Assembly (NCBI GenBank): GCA_036785705.1
Contig: JAWUZG010000015.1
Coordinates: 434,001 to 498,000, forward strand
Source: Acanthornis magna
Taxonomy: Eukaryota > Chordata > Aves > Passeriformes > Acanthizidae
Direction: 5' to 3'
DNA length: 64,000 bases
Below, piece by piece: positions 43,323 through 56,786 of this stretch. The notes under the pieces are model-generated. The model had not been told where the DNA came from. It ran no database searches and worked only from the letters and a program-made list of their open reading frames with translations. The position numbers were made by a program, and so were the translations under genes. How positions within the stretch are numbered: position 1 is the first letter of the stretch; each line of letters begins with the position of its first letter.

Positions 43323-45969
43323 CATTGCACCCGGACATCATGCACACTGAACTAAATAACTTAAAATAACAATTAACCAATTAATAAAACCCAGCCCCGA
43401 TACAACTTAACAAAATGTCAATCAATATAATACAAAACTGACCTACAAAAGCAATCTCGTCCATAACAATCTTCCAATGACCTTTAATAGGAGGGAGGAA
43501 TTCTTGATCCTGAAAACACTCAAGAACTGGCTAAGGATCAGAAGGTCAGGGGTTGAGGGCATAATTTAAAAAGAGATCACTTAGCAAGGTGAAAAGCAGA
43601 ATCACAACCCTGGATGACAGGAGATCAGCTGAAGAGGGAACTCCTGACCAACCTCATGCCAGAAAAGAGGAATGTGGAAGAAAAAATTGTGGAAGAAGAA
43701 TCAAGTTATCCAGCAGGAATGTACAGACATCCCTGTGGAAGCAGTAGGGAAGGGGGAGAAGAATTAGGGAGCTCTTGAGCCAGGCATACACCAGGTCCAA
43801 GGAGCAGAGGAAGCTACGGGAGCTGTCTGCTGTCTTCAAACAAGCCTGGCCATTGAAGGTGGCTCCTGAGAGCCGGAAAGAGCATTCCACCAGTCTTAAA
43901 GATGGGCACAAAGGAGGCTCTGAAGAACTACAGGCTAATCAGCTCCTTTGGAAGCCCTGGGAAGGTGATGGAGCAAATGCTCCTGGACACCCTTTCGAGC
44001 AACTGAGAAGGAAAGGCACTGGGAACAGCCAGCATAGATTTACCACAGGGAAATCATGCCTGGCCAATCTGATTGACCCTGTGAATAACAGGAGACCAGG
44101 GATGCTGTTGCCTGACCTTGCAGAACATTCATCCACACATTGCCCGGGTTGTGTAGAGAAAATCAATCCATCACATACAAACTTTACTAGAATTTTTACA
44201 TACTTATACAGTCAAAACCCATAGAAATTCATCAGTTCAATGTTCATTGGTCCCAAGTTATACAGTTCTTAGTATTTGGTTTCCTATTGGTTCTCCATCT
44301 CTTCACCTTCCCTGTTAATTAGGTTCTCATTCTTGGTTCTCTCCTCTGTCTTTTCCCAGACCAGGTGTCTCTGACCATGCCAGAGATGATGTTTGGAGCT
44401 GATGTCCATTAATGGTCGTTTTTTGTCATTAATGATCCTTACCTTTGGTGTGTCTTCTGTGCTCCTCCCAGTCTGCTGAGATGTTAAGCTCATGAGACCT
44501 CACCTGCTGAAACGTTCCCCTGAAATTTCAATTCCCTTCTCCCAGGGCAAAGGCGAACAGCACCCCTGACTAAAGTTAGAGAAAAAATTTTAAACTTGGT
44601 ATATTTTCCAACACACTGAAGCTCCACCAGCCCCCACAGCCCCCACAAAGCCCTCCAGACCCACCCAAGACCCCTCGAGACTCCTCCTCATCTCCAAACA
44701 CATAGAGCCAGCCATCCCCCAGCCCCCAAAGGCCCCCAACCTCCCCCTTCCCCAAATTTCCCCAGCACCCCCAAACCCTCTAGCTGCACCAGACCTGTAG
44801 GCCCCCAAAAATTCCCCAAATGCCCCCAGGACGCCCTGAGCCCCCTCTCCACCTCCAAACACGAAGAGCCAGTCATTCACCAGTGCGGCCGCACAGCTCC
44901 TGACAGCCTCCCCCAGAGGGGCTGAAGCCCCACAGGCCCTTGGTCAGGACCCCCCCACCAGCTCCCACCCAAAGACCACCAGGGTGTCCCACCAGGCCAA
45001 AGCCATGTGTGAGTGTCAGTGGCCTTGGCGGGAGGGGTGGAATAGGCGTTTGTTTGGGGACAGGGAATGTGATATGGGGTTTTGGGAGGGCTTTGGGGAA
45101 GTTACGGGGAGCTGGGGGTTGATAAAGGGGTTGAGGTAGGGGGTCTCTTGGGAGTTCCTAGGGACTGACAGGATGGTTTGGGGTGGCTCTGGAGATGTTC
45201 TGGGAGTCTGAGGGAGGTGACATGGGAGTTTGGGGGGACTCTAATTAGGTTTAAGTCTGCTCTGGGTGAAATAGTTAATATTCAGAACCCTGTAACATTC
45301 AGCAGTTTAGCGTGACCTCAGCTGAGCAGCAGTCCATCCACGTAAATTAGTAAAGACTTTCTAAAATAAATTGATTCAGCTAATTGTAATGAGCATGGAT
45401 CACGTGTTCTACATGGGGCACATACTAAGAGGGGACATGGATAGGCAGATCAGCAAGTCCCAAGTACCTTCCAAGTACCTCAGCCAACGGGGAAAGGAGG
45501 AGTGTGTGATGCGGCCAGAAAGTGAGGAGAAAAGAAGGCTACTTGCTCCAACGAATTGGGAGAGACGCCGTTGGACACACACCTGGTGGACTCTCTCCCT
45601 GTGTTCGAATCGAGGCACTTTGACAGGACTCCTCGGTCTCCTTTGTGGACACGAACCTCTAGCGACATGAATTTGACACACTGGAGGGTGAGGCGGGTGG
45701 GGCGCAGGAGCCCCTCCACGTGCGCAGGGGGGAGTATAAAGCAGTATAAACCACTCCGAACTGGGGCAAGTGTGGAAAATTCAGAGTCACAAAGAGCCAC
45801 CGGGAGAACGGCAGGGCTGAGCCCAGAGCGATCGCTGAGGGCAGGGCGCGGGAGAAGCTCCCGCCTCAGCTGAAGCCCCTCCTCGTTGATTGACAAGTGA
45901 GGGGCGGCTCGCGCCCGAAGGGCGGGCGGGGAAAGGTCCCCTCAGGGATTGGCTGGGCGGGTACCCAAA

Positions 45970-46170
45970 ATGACCAAAGAAGGGCCGAAACCTCCTCGAA
46001 ATTTCAATAAAACTGACGAACATTGGCTAAATTTGAATAAGTATGAAAGATTTAAGGCTAGATTGAAGTTACATTTAAACAATGGAGGGTTGAAAAGGGG
46101 GATTGTGCACAGAAATGTGTCAAAACCAAGAAAAAGTCCCAGAACCCCTTCCAAAATCCCCTGGAATTAA
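45970..46170 (+). CDS. 66-codon ORF, unit C copy
   Basis: Identical in protein to the unit A copy. The CpG block lies at 45669-45969. Function unknown. Confidence 0.25.
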   Translation: MTKEGPKPPRNFNKTDEHWLNLNKYERFKARLKLHLNNGGLKRGIVHRNVSKPRKSPRTPSKIPWN

Positions 46171-46726
46171 GTAGAACTGACTAGAAACATTATAAATACG
46201 AATAAATAAAAAGAAGTTAAAGCCATATTTAGCATATTTTAAATGGGGAGGTGTAAAATGCGACTTTGGGTGCTAAAATGCCTCCAGAGAGCACTAAAAC
46301 CCCAAGCACCAAATTCCCCTCGTGCCTGGACTGGCTGCCCAGCAGCTCAAGTAGAAGAGTCCTCGACTTGCTCAGGGAAGCAGCAACCCTCCTGCTGAGG
46401 CACAGCCTGTGGAGAAAGGGGACAGTGGCCCCAGTGTGTGCTTTGGATATCAGAGTTGGGTTCATAAATCCTGTCAGAAGCATCTCTACTAGACCTGTGA
46501 TGGCTGAGGGTTGTACGTGGGAAGGCTTTGCCAGCCATGAACTGGACTTGTGTCTCATCTGAGCTGTGTTTGGGGTCATTGTGGGAGCCTGTTCCTTTCC
46601 CCTTCACCAAGGGCAGTGTTGGTGAGGGCTGGACTTGGAGGCTGTGTCTGCCCCGACAGCTGCTACGGTGGGGCTGCAGATGCTCCTGCCAGCACGGGCT
46701 TGTCTGAGCTGGTCCTTGTGCCTCAG

Positions 46727-47073
46727 TCACAGCTTGCTCGAGATGGGCAGCACTGGCAGAACTACACTGAGAGCTGTGCAAGGAGCAGGCAGGAGCTGCC
46801 AGACGTTCACCAGGAGCTGTCCTGCTCCTTTGCGGCTGTGCTCAAGGAGCCCAAAGCTGCTGTTCTGGAAGCAGAGACTCGAAGCTGCATGACTCTCTGA
46901 ACCTTAACTTGGCAGTGACATCCCTGGACCGTCAGTCTCTGCAGAGACAAGCCCTGGAGAAGGCAGGTGCAGCTCTTCTCTTGCCCCGCGGGGGATTTGT
47001 GCCCTGCTCAGAAGCCAGTTCCCATCCAATGGGGCACAAAAATCTTCCCGAGGACACAGAGGAATGCTCTTGA
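46727..47073 (+). pseudogene. CEP250: CEP250 C-terminal exon t, frameshifted, unit C
   Basis: Same frame break (stop at 46900); otherwise as unit B. Confidence 0.75.
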
Positions 47074-47689
47074 AGATGAGAGTGAAAAATAGCTGCCTAA
47101 ACTTTCCCAAGCAGGCCCATTTGGTTCTTGAAGGTCTGTTCCTAGCAAGGAATGTTTGATGTAAGAGCAAGACTTTTCTTCTGCCTAGAAGACCTATTGA
47201 CATATTGCCAAGTAGAGAGCAGAGAAAAAGAATGCACTCGTGGCTGCCTCAGGATCCTTAATCTATTTTATGAGCCTTAAAGACTGCAACTCTTAGCATT
47301 TCTCTGTAGGAATTTGAAAGGACCCTGAAACACCATTTTGCCTCTTTGTGTGGCTGTTCTAAATGCAATGCTTTACTTTCCATGAATGTTTGTAAGCATC
47401 AAGAACCTTTTGAGGCTTTTTCTTACATCTCCCCTTTGACAGGGAAGACAGAAGAATTCCTGTGACCCAGGAACTAAGCTCATCCCTAAAGAGCATGCGG
47501 ATCTTGGGAATGCTGAGCCGTAAAACTGATGCTGTCTGGAGCAGCAACTTTGAACTCATGTTATGAGCCAGGTCCCTGCCCAGCTGCCCAGCAGCAGGGC
47601 TGTGGGGACACGGGGGTGGCAGTGCAGGTGCCGGGGCCAGCTGGGAGCTGGGATGGGGGGAGAGCCAGGGGAGGGCCTCTCCAAGAGCC

Positions 47690-48054
47690 CCTGGAATGTT
47701 GGGCTTTGCACCCTAGCAACCGTCAACAGCCCGTGGAATGTTGGGGCTTGGACCCTGGCAGTTGTCAACAGCCCATGGAATGTTGGGCTTTGCACCCTGG
47801 CAACAATCAACAGCTCCTGGTCATTGGGTTTTGGACCCTAGAGCTGTCAACAGCTCATGAGCGTTGGTGCTTAGACCTTGCAAAGGCCAATTGCACTTTG
47901 ATCCTGTGCTATTGACCCTGCAAAGGCCAACAACCCATCAATATTGGGGTTTAGACCCTACAAAGGCCAACAGCCTTTGGATACTGGGGTTTAGACCCTG
48001 CAAAGGCCCACGGCCTTTGGACCCTGGGGTTTCGACCCTGCAAAGGCCAACGGC
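47690..48054 (+). repeat. 40-42 bp minisatellite, unit C
   Basis: Same length and unit order as in unit B. Confidence 0.85.
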
Positions 48055-48462
48055 CTTTCGAGACAGCTAACTGTTCATTGCTTGTGCCAAGGGGCAGATG
48101 GAGTCCTGGCGGGTGAGTGAGAATGCTGCTGCTCTGTTTGTGCCAAGCCCAGCAGGGGCCTGGGTGGGCCTGGGCTGTGCCACGGGCAACAGTTCCCTTT
48201 GGGAATCACACAGGATTAAGAGTTGGCTGTTCTGGAGCTGGCAGCAGCTTTGGTGCTGGCCGTGGGGAAAGGCCTGGGAGGGAATGGGGGGCTCCTGGCC
48301 ATCCCAGAGCACACCCACATCTCCCGCTCTGTCCCTGTCCCGCTGGAGGCCATGGGCATAAACGAGGGAGCAGCTTTTTGTTGCCTTCTGCTCCGCCCAA
48401 TTTACAGCACAGCATCAGCGCTTCCCAGAGACAAGAATGGGTTTCTGCCAGACATCTCCCAG

Positions 48463-48858
48463 ATGATCCCTGGCGGCCCAGAGGAGGCCACGAGGATAAT
48501 AGGAAGATGGGCTCCAAGGGCTGGAGACGCTGTGCCAAGGGAAAAGGATGCAAGAGCTGGGGTTGTCCGGCCTGGAGGATGTTCCAGGGTGACCTTAGAG
48601 CCCCTTCCAATGCATGAAGGGGCTGCAAGAGAACTGGAGAAGGACTTTAGCCAGGGGCCCGCAGGGACAGGACAAGGGACAATGGTGTCCCACTGAGAGA
48701 GGGCAGCGTTTGGTGGAATATTGGGAGGGAATTCTTCCCTGTGAGGGTGCTGAGGCCCTGGCACACATTGCCCAGAAAAGCTGTGGCTGCCCCTGGATCC
48801 CTGGAAGTGTTCAAGGCCAGCTTGGATGGGATTCTGGGCAGCTCCCCTTCTGGTGTTC
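48463..48858 (+). mobile_element. CR1 LINE 3' end, sense, unit C
   Basis: Copy of the same insertion. It carries GGGCAGCG where A and B have GGGCAGGG, a change shared with unit D. Confidence 0.85.
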
Positions 48859-49056
48859 TTAGAAGAAGTGATGAGACACCTGCCAGCATGTTTGTTTGTG
48901 CTGCTGTCTTAACTACTAGGCCGAAAATATTCCCAAGGAGGGGAGGAAGAGCTCAGCTGGAATTGCTGTGCTCTGGGACAGGCTGGGAAGCATTTAGAGG
49001 TGACGCCTCAGGGGCAGCCATGCAGTCTGAGTGTGCTCTTCCCTCTGCTCTTCCAG

Positions 49057-52000
49057 GGAGCTCGAGGGCTTTCTCACCAGGGACGTTCCTCCAGAGCCCC
49101 TGAGGTGAGTAAACTGTGCTTGAGCTGGCTTGGATTTTGAAACTGGTTCTCCATGAGTGGGCACCGGTTCTTGTGGGATCAGAAGAGGCATCTCAGGGGT
49201 ACATTGCAATAGGAACAGAATACCTGCCTAACAGCTGGCTGTGGGCTTTCAGGTGCAGTTAGACGACAGAGACAGCATGGCTAGTTCCATCACCTGCCGT
49301 GACCGTTCCCAGCGTGCACACTCTGGGAACATCCGCTCAGCTCCAACATCCGCTGATGCACAGCATCCCTTTGAGTCAGTTCGGAAAGCTGCAGAGAGTG
49401 GTGGGCGCTTGCAGAGGCGTTTTGAGCAAATAGAGGAGAAATGCAAGAGATTCAAAAGCTGCCTGCAGCACACAGAAACTCTGATGGAAGGAATTAGAAG
49501 GTGAGCTTTTCCCCCTCCTTCTCCTCCTCCTCCTGTGTTCCAGAGGCAATCTGCTTCCAGGTCCGGGAGTTCTGAGGTGTTCTGGGTGAAGAACTCACCT
49601 GCCCTACCATGTGTGGGCCTCAGTGTGGCTGTCGAGCATCTTCCTGTCAGGGCTTTTCATGCTCCATTGTGACTCCCAAGACTGTCTGGGAGATGCACAG
49701 CGATATTGAAATAGAAGACTCATCCCTCTTGCTTTGCTGCTTCCCTGAATCCTGTTCTTTGGCTGCCCCTCTCCAGCCCCTGCATCTCACTGAAGGAAGG
49801 CAAAATCCTGCCTTCCTTTCCCTTTGCCTCTGGAGGACTTCCTTGGGAGGGAAGGAGCAAGGTCTTCCTTAGCCCACTGTCCCCAGCTTCATCCTGGAGT
49901 GCTGAAGATGGGATCAGTGACTCTTCAGGCCTCTTCATTCTTCTGACCGGGCTTTGTCTCTGCAGTCACTGTAAAAACTTCAAGAAGTCCAGAGAAAAGC
50001 TGCACTAACCCACGGGAATCCCGGAGCCAAGCGCCTTGTGTCTGCGTCAGAAGAACACCAAGCGGCTGAAGGCAGTGTCAGCCCAATTTGAAAAGGCGGA
50101 GCAGCAGGACAGGATGAAGGTTGGTTTAGGAAATGAGACTGGTTTTCCCTTGAAAACTTGTCTTGCCCCTTCTTGTACAGTGGAGGACTTGGCTGCGCTC
50201 GAGGGAGAAGACCCATCATTGCAGAGTGAGCTGGAAGTCAAGAGGCAGACACTGGAGGAATTGCAGCTTCAGAGGGATCTGCTGGAGCAAGAGAGGGATG
50301 ATGTTAGCAGGGCTCTGGACACCTTATTCCTAGGCAGCGCCTGTGGGAGTGGGAGTTGTGCCAGCCAGATCAGCCCAGATGCTGTTTCTGGCTGTAGAAA
50401 ACAGGGACACTGCTGTGCACACCTGGCTCAGGATGGCACACGCATTTCTTAGCCAGGGAGATGCATGTTCATCAGCCAAATGGTAGATGGTTCTGCAGAA
50501 TTTGTTACTTTGGGCAGCCACAGAGCCCCTAAAACAGGGGACGGAGCTGGGGAAGGGTCTGGAGCACAGGTGTGACGAGGAGCAGCTGAGGGAGCTGCGG
50601 GGGGCTCAGCCTGGAGAAAAAGAGGCTCAGGGGGCACCTTCTCTCTCTCTACAACTCCCTGTGACAGGAAGGTGCAGCAAGGTGAGGGTTGGGCTCTGCT
50701 CCCAAGGGAGAAAGGGACAGGACAAGAGGAAAAGGCCCCAAGCTGTGCCAGGGGAGGTTTGGATTGGGTATTACAGGAGAGCTGTGAGAGAATGGTTTGT
50801 TTCTGATGGTCACCGTCAGACAGTCTCACTTCTGGAGTATGGGCAAGGTTTGGCAAATACACAGCAGAGGTTTTGCTTTTGAAGAACGGAGCTCAAAACC
50901 ACAGATTAGTCTTCAGGCTTGAATACCACCAAGGGCCATTAGACACCTCTTTTGTTGGTGTGGTTGACTTCTGGACAGGTGAGAACAGACTCTTCCTTGG
51001 TGGCAGGAACACAGCCCTTGGCAAAACACACGTCCGTCAGAAAGCAGAGGAGCAGCTGTGAGCTGAGCTGTTCTGCCCAGGCCAGGAGAGCCCTGAGCGC
51101 TGCTCCCAGGGCTGGCATCTCCTCGGCTCCAGAGCAGACTGAGAGCTCTGTGCCGCAGCTGCTGTGGCTGTGCCCGCTGTAAAGCGAGAGGAGGTGGCAG
51201 CAGCTGCCTCTCTGCCAGCAGCCAGCCCTGCAGCCACAAGGCTGTGGTGTCAGGAAAGAAGAGTTGGAGGAGTTTCAAGGCCTCAGCAGTGCTTGAAGGC
51301 TCATTCTCCCACTGGGCTTTGTTGCCCACATTGTGCTCTGCTCCTGTGTGGAATGCTGTGTAGTTTGGCAGAGGGAGAGTTTGCTCCCTGTTTGTGGGCT
51401 GGCTGTCCAGGAGCTTGCTGTTCAAAGCAGCTCCTGGCCCAAAGCTGGCCATGGGGAGCTGCTCCTGCCGTGCCCACGCAAGGGGAGGCACCACGTGGGG
51501 GGTTGGATTTGGCCTGGAAAGGAATGGAGCAGGTGAGCAGAGCGGTGGACTAAACTGAGCAGAGTTTTGGACCGAGGGCTGAACAGCAGCTGCCCTGCTG
51601 GTGCTTCGAGGATGCTTTCCGAGACAGAGATTTCTGAGAGACATCTTTTGCAGTATTTGAAATAAGGGAATCATCTCCTCTTTGAATACCCAGCAGGCTG
51701 ATGGAGCAGAAGTGGAGCACATGTACTATCCCTCAGAGACCAGCCTGGGACTTAAGCCACCGGTTGCAGCACCAGAAAAGGAGAAGACAGTAAAGGCTGA
51801 ATCAACCACTGAGCCCCGGAGAGCTGGCGAGCAGGTAAAGTGGGCTTTCGCTGCCTCTGCAAAGCCTCAGGCTCCTCTGCAACACGACACGTTTGCCCAG
51901 GCTGTCCTTTGGAGTCCTCTGCTTGTTTCCTTCCCTCTCTGTGTCCCTGCTGTGGGCACACCCTTTGGTTTTTCTCTCTCTTGTGGCAGCCCATGGCTTT

Positions 52001-53721
52001 CACCAAGGCACCTTCACTCCGCTGCCTCCCTCCCTGGCCCCGTGTCTCCAGACACACACTGGCCTCTCTTGCACAGCCCCCAGCAGGAGCTTTTTGCCCC
52101 CAGTGTTGCCTGGTGCAATTCAGGGTCTCTGCGCAGAGATGTCCTTGCCTGCATGTCCAGAGGTCCTTTTGCTCCATGTTTGCTGACAGGTTTCTTGGAC
52201 CTTTTCTCCCATCCAATGTGCAGGTGCAACAAAAAGGGAGGAGTGCCAAGAAAATATTTGGGACATTTGACATCTCGGATGCCAAGAGATTGGATGTGCC
52301 CCAGTCTGCCCAGCACAGCAGGTTGACTTCTGGACAGGTGAGAACAGACTCTTCCTTGGTGGCAGGAACACAGCCCTTGGCAAAGCACACGTCCGTCAGA
52401 AAGCAGAGGAGCAGCTGTGAGCTGAGCTGTTCTGCCCAGGCCAGGAGAGCCCTGAGCGCTGCTCCCAGGGCTGGCATCTCCTCGGCTCCCGAGCAGACTG
52501 AGAGCTCTGTGCCGGAGCTGCTGTGGCTGTGCCTGCTGCAAAGCGAGAGGAGGTGGCAGCAGCTGCCTCTCTGCCAGCAGCCAGCCCTGCAGCCACAAGG
52601 CTGTGGTGTCAGGAAAGAAGAGTTGGAGGAGTTTCAAGGCCTCAGCAGTGCTTGAAGGCTCATTCTCCCACTGGGCTTTGTTGCCCACATTGTGCTCTGC
52701 TCCTGTGTGGAATGCTGTGTAGTTTGGCAGAGGGAGAGTTTGCTCCCTGTTTGTGGGCTGGCTGTCCAGGAGCTTGCTGTTCAAAGCAGCTCCTGGCCCA
52801 AAGCTGGCCATGGGGAGCTGCTCCTGCCGTGCCCACGCAAGGGGAGGCACCACGTGGGGGGTTGGATTTGGCCTGGAAAGGAATGGAGCAGGTGAGCAGA
52901 GCGATGGACTAAACTGAGCAGAGTTTTGAACCAAGAGCTGAACAGCAGCTGCCCTGCTGGTGCTTCGAGGATGCTTTCCGAGACAGAGATTTCTGAGAGA
53001 CATCTTTTGCAGTATTTGAAATAAGGGAATCATCTCCTCTTTGAATACCCAGCAGGCTGATGGAGCAGAAGTGGAGCACATGTACTATCCCTCAGAGACC
53101 AGCCTGGGACTTAAGCCACCGGTTGCAGCACCAGAAAAGGAGAAGACAGTAAAGGCTGAATCAACCACTGAGCCCCGGAGAGCTGGCGAGCAGGTAAAGT
53201 GGGCTTTCGCTGCCTCTGCAAAGCCTCAGGCTCCTCTGCAACACGACACTTTTGCCCAGGCAGTGCTTTGGAGTCCTCTGCTTTTTTCCTTCCCTCTCCG
53301 TGTCCCTGCTGTGGGCACACCCTTTGGTTTGTTCTCTCTCTTGTGGCAGCCCATGGCTTTCACCAAGGCACCTTCACTTTGCTGCCTCCCTCCCTGGCCC
53401 CGTGTCTCCAGACACACACTGGCCTCTCTTGCACAGCCCCCAGCAGGAGCTTTTTGCCCCCAGTGTTGTCTGGTGCAATTCAGGGTCTCTGCAGAGAGAT
53501 GTCCCTGCCTGCATGTCCAGAGGTCCTTTTGCTCCGTGTTTGCTGACAGGTTTCTCTGACCTTTTCTCTCATCTAATGTGCAGGTACAACATGAAGGGAG
53601 GAGAATCAGAAGTTTTAGGGGAGTCTTCCATCAGGACTACTTTACGTTGCCTGTCTCCCATTCAACTTCTGGAAGTGAAGAGTCCTCGAGTTGCTCAGGG
53701 AAGCAGCAGCCCTCCTGCTGA
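49057..53721 (+). pseudogene. CEP250: CEP250-like copy of unit C, rod deleted
   Basis: Same structure as unit B: exons a (49057-49104), b (49253-49500), c (49966-50119, TAA at 50006-50008) and d (from 50181). The same deletion junction lies near 50962, followed by p (51694-51834), q (52224-52337), p (53053-53193) and the stop exon (53584-53721). The q fragment at the junction keeps the normal GGACAG donor, unlike unit B. From q at 52224 the frame stays open to a stop at 52653-52655. Confidence 0.85.
51694..53721 (+). repeat. p-q tandem pair, unit C
   Basis: Two 1,359-bp units, as in unit B; all four exons keep their splice sites except the last, which carries the stop. Confidence 0.8.
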
Positions 53722-54055
53722 GGCATAGCCTGCAGAGAGAGGGGTCAGTTGCCACAGTGTGTGCTTTGTAAATCTCTGTTGGCTTCCTAAGTCCTGTCAG
53801 AAGTTTCCCTCTTAGACCTGTGATGGCTGAGGGTTGTACTTGGGAAGGCTTTGCCAGCCATGAACTGGACTTGTGTCTCAGCTGAGCTCTGTTTGGGGTC
53901 ATTGTGGGAGCCTGTTCCTTTCCCCTTCGCCAAGGGCAGAGTGTTGGTGAGGGCTGGACTTGGAGGCTGTGTCTGCCCCGACAGCCGCTACCGTGGGGCT
54001 GCAGATGCTCCTGCCAGCGTGGGCTTGTCTGAGCCAGCCCTTGTGTCTCTTTCAG

Positions 54056-54262
54056 GTGTCCCTGCTGCTGTCACAGCTTGCTCGAGATGGACAGGACGAC
54101 CTGAAGAGCTGTGCAGGAGCCACCCTCATTGAGTCACAAGGTGCAGACAGGACCTGCTTACTTCCTAAACTTCTCAGAGAGGAGCCACGTTGCAGCTGGA
54201 TGCAGTCAGCCTCAGCCTTCGTCAATAGCTCATGTTTCAGAAGTTGTATAGGTGTAATTTAA
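54056..54262 (+). CDS. CEP250: Short CEP250 C-terminal-type exon r, unit D
   Basis: Identical in protein to the other copies; acceptor intact. Confidence 0.5.
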   Translation: MSLLLSQLARDGQDDLKSCAGATLIESQGADRTCLLPKLLREEPRCSWMQSASAFVNSSCFRSCIGVI

Positions 54263-54669
54263 CTTTTATAGAACTGTGTTCTGTAGGATGAAGGATATAT
54301 TTATAGAAAAATAAATAGTTTTTTAGGATCATTATTAAACTCAAAGATCTTTATCAGCATTATTTACTACCCAGTACAGAGAACTGTAACTTCTAGTATA
54401 GTGCATTATATTTGTAGCAACATTGAAGCACTTCTATTCAAGCCAGCAAAATCCATTCTTAATTCAAGATTGATGCTACTCCCCCAAACCAACGACCATG
54501 GACAACTATTGCTCTCACCCTCAAGGAGTGACCTTGAGGGGCATCCTCATGGCAGGGAGCAATCTGCAGAAGGGAGACATGTGACATGAGCCATTTTGGT
54601 GAGGGCAGGAGAACCATGCCAGGTGTGGAGCTTTTTCATTTGTCCTTAGGAAACTGCAACCTGTTTTTT

Positions 54670-55425
54670 CTCAGAGTCACCGAATCTCAGGCTGGGTGAG
54701 GTTGGAGGCACCTCTGCAGGTCACCTTGCCAAGCCCCCTGCTCCATCAGGGCCACCCAGAGCTGGCTGCCCAGCATGTGTTCAGGTGGCTTTTGAGTCTC
54801 TCCAGGGATGGAGACTGCACCACCTCCCTGGGCACCTGCACCAGTGCTCGGCCACCCTCAGAGTGCACAAGTGTCTCCTGAGCTCGGAGGGCCCCTCCCG
54901 TGTGCCAGTTTGTGCCCGTGGCCCCCGGGGCTGTCCCTGGGCACCGCTGAGCAGAGCCTGGCCCCGTCCCCTCTGCACCCTGCCCCCGGCTCTTTATCCA
55001 CAGGGATGAGATGCCCTGAGCCTGCTGTGCTCCAGGCTGGGCAGTGCCAGCTCTCTCAGCCTCTCCTCACAGCAGAGATGCTCCAGTCCCTCCATCGCCT
55101 TCATGGCCCTGTGCCGGACTCTCTGCAGTCTGTCCCTGTCTCCTGCAGTGGGCAGCCCAGCTCTGGGCCCAGCACTCCAGGGCTGGCCTCACTGGTGTGC
55201 AGCAGATGGCAAGAAGGGTCCCTTCCCTCTGCCGCCTGGGACACAGCTCCCGGTGCAGCCCAGGACACTGTTCTCCATTGCTGCAGGAGCACAGTGCTGG
55301 CTCCTGGGCATCCTGGTCTCCAGCAGGACCTTGCCAGACTTTAGTTTTACATCTGGATGGCCCCGGCAGATACTGCTGCCCGTGGCTGTTCCTCCCCAAG
55401 GACAGGACTCAGCACTTGTCGTTGA
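54670..55425 (-). mobile_element. CR1 LINE 3' region, antisense, unit D
   Basis: Copy of the same insertion, C-like at the CTGCAGGTC site but B-like at GACTGCACC. Confidence 0.8.
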
Positions 55426-56066
55426 ACTGTCACCCTCATTGAACTGCTGTCCCTCTGGAAGGCAGCACTTCTCTCTGCCATATCAGCCACTCCTCCCGGT
55501 TTTGGGAGAGGGCACACTTTGCCCCATCACCCAGTTTACTAACAAAGGTGTCAGAAAGGACTGCACTCAGCACTGTCCTCTGGGGTACACCGCTAGACTT
55601 TGTGCTACTCATCACCACGCATCCAAGAAGGTAGATTTTGTGCAGGGCGACTTTGCTTCTACGTACATATTCAGAAAGATTTGGCAGGATTTACAACAGG
55701 GATTTCTGTTCCATATTTTATGTGGGAAAAACTGTCGTGATCCATGCTCCCTCTCACTAGCAGCGGGTAAAGGAAGAGTGGTCCTGTTGTTGGTGACAGT
55801 GGATGTCACCTGCATAGGAACCGTGCCAGGCTGATGCGACATACTGGGGCAAGGAGCACTGTGAGGGAGGTAAAAGCTGGTGTGTATAGCTCATTTGAAA
55901 ACTGTTCTTCAAACCATGAGAGCCCCTATTTTGTGGAGATCAGGAACAGCTCCTGGGCAAGGGCTGAAACTGGGATTCTGGGAGTTCCTTTCCCTCCCGA
56001 GTCAATTTTTCCATTAATGCTGACAGATTGAAGTTGAAACTTGCCCACTTGATAATTCACTCATCT

Positions 56067-56518
56067 TGTAATAAACGGCAGGACACCACTTATTCTGAAT
56101 TAGGTTTTATTAACCTAAGCCAAAAACAACAACTCAGGAACATAGAAACACGATAATCCCGATCCCTGCACAGCAAACCAGAGGAAGCTGTGTGTGCACA
56201 ACACAGGGTGCTCTGTCAGCAGCTCGAGGACATCAGGAGGACGTGGCACAAAGCACCACACAGTTCTTAAAGGCTAGGACTGGACAGGACTGGTGCGTTT
56301 TTCAATCCTCGACGAGATTGGCTCGTCTAGGGGTTCTGTGGTTGGCTCGTTTCGAGGAGCATTCCTGTCCAATCATTTCGCCATTTCTCCATTTCATTGG
56401 TCAGTTGAGTCCACCAGTCTGTTCTCAAGTAGATGTCATCATGCTTTCGGCCAGCTTCTGGAACATTCTTACTGTAATCCCCTATAGTCAGTACCGCTAT
56501 CTAGTGTTCTTTTAAACA
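56067..56518 (-). mobile_element. LTR-like block, minus strand, unit D
   Basis: Copy of the 2902-3353 block, lying 268 bp left of the D-specific LTR insertion. Confidence 0.4.
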
Positions 56519-56786
56519 CATTGCACCCGGACATCATGCACACTGAACTAAATAACTTAAAATAACAATTAACCAATTAATAAAACCCAGCCCCGATACA
56601 ACTTAACAAAATGTCAATCAATATAATACAAAACTGACCTACAAAAGCAATCTCGTCCATAACAATCTTCCAATGACCTTTAATAGGAGGGAGGAATTCT
56701 TGATCCTGAAAACACTCAAGAACTGGCTAAGGATCAGAAGGTCAGGGGTTGAGGGCATAATTTAAAAAGAGATCACTTAGCAAGGT

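Larger units (their letters stand above)
39970..53165 (+). repeat. Tandem array unit C (13,196 bp)
   Basis: Third copy, parallel to unit B at an offset of 13,193-13,196 over its whole length. It shares B's core deletion and B's stop codon in exon c, so B and C descend from one already reduced ancestor. A private change near 46260 (GCGAC instead of GTAAC) separates it from the others. Confidence 0.95.
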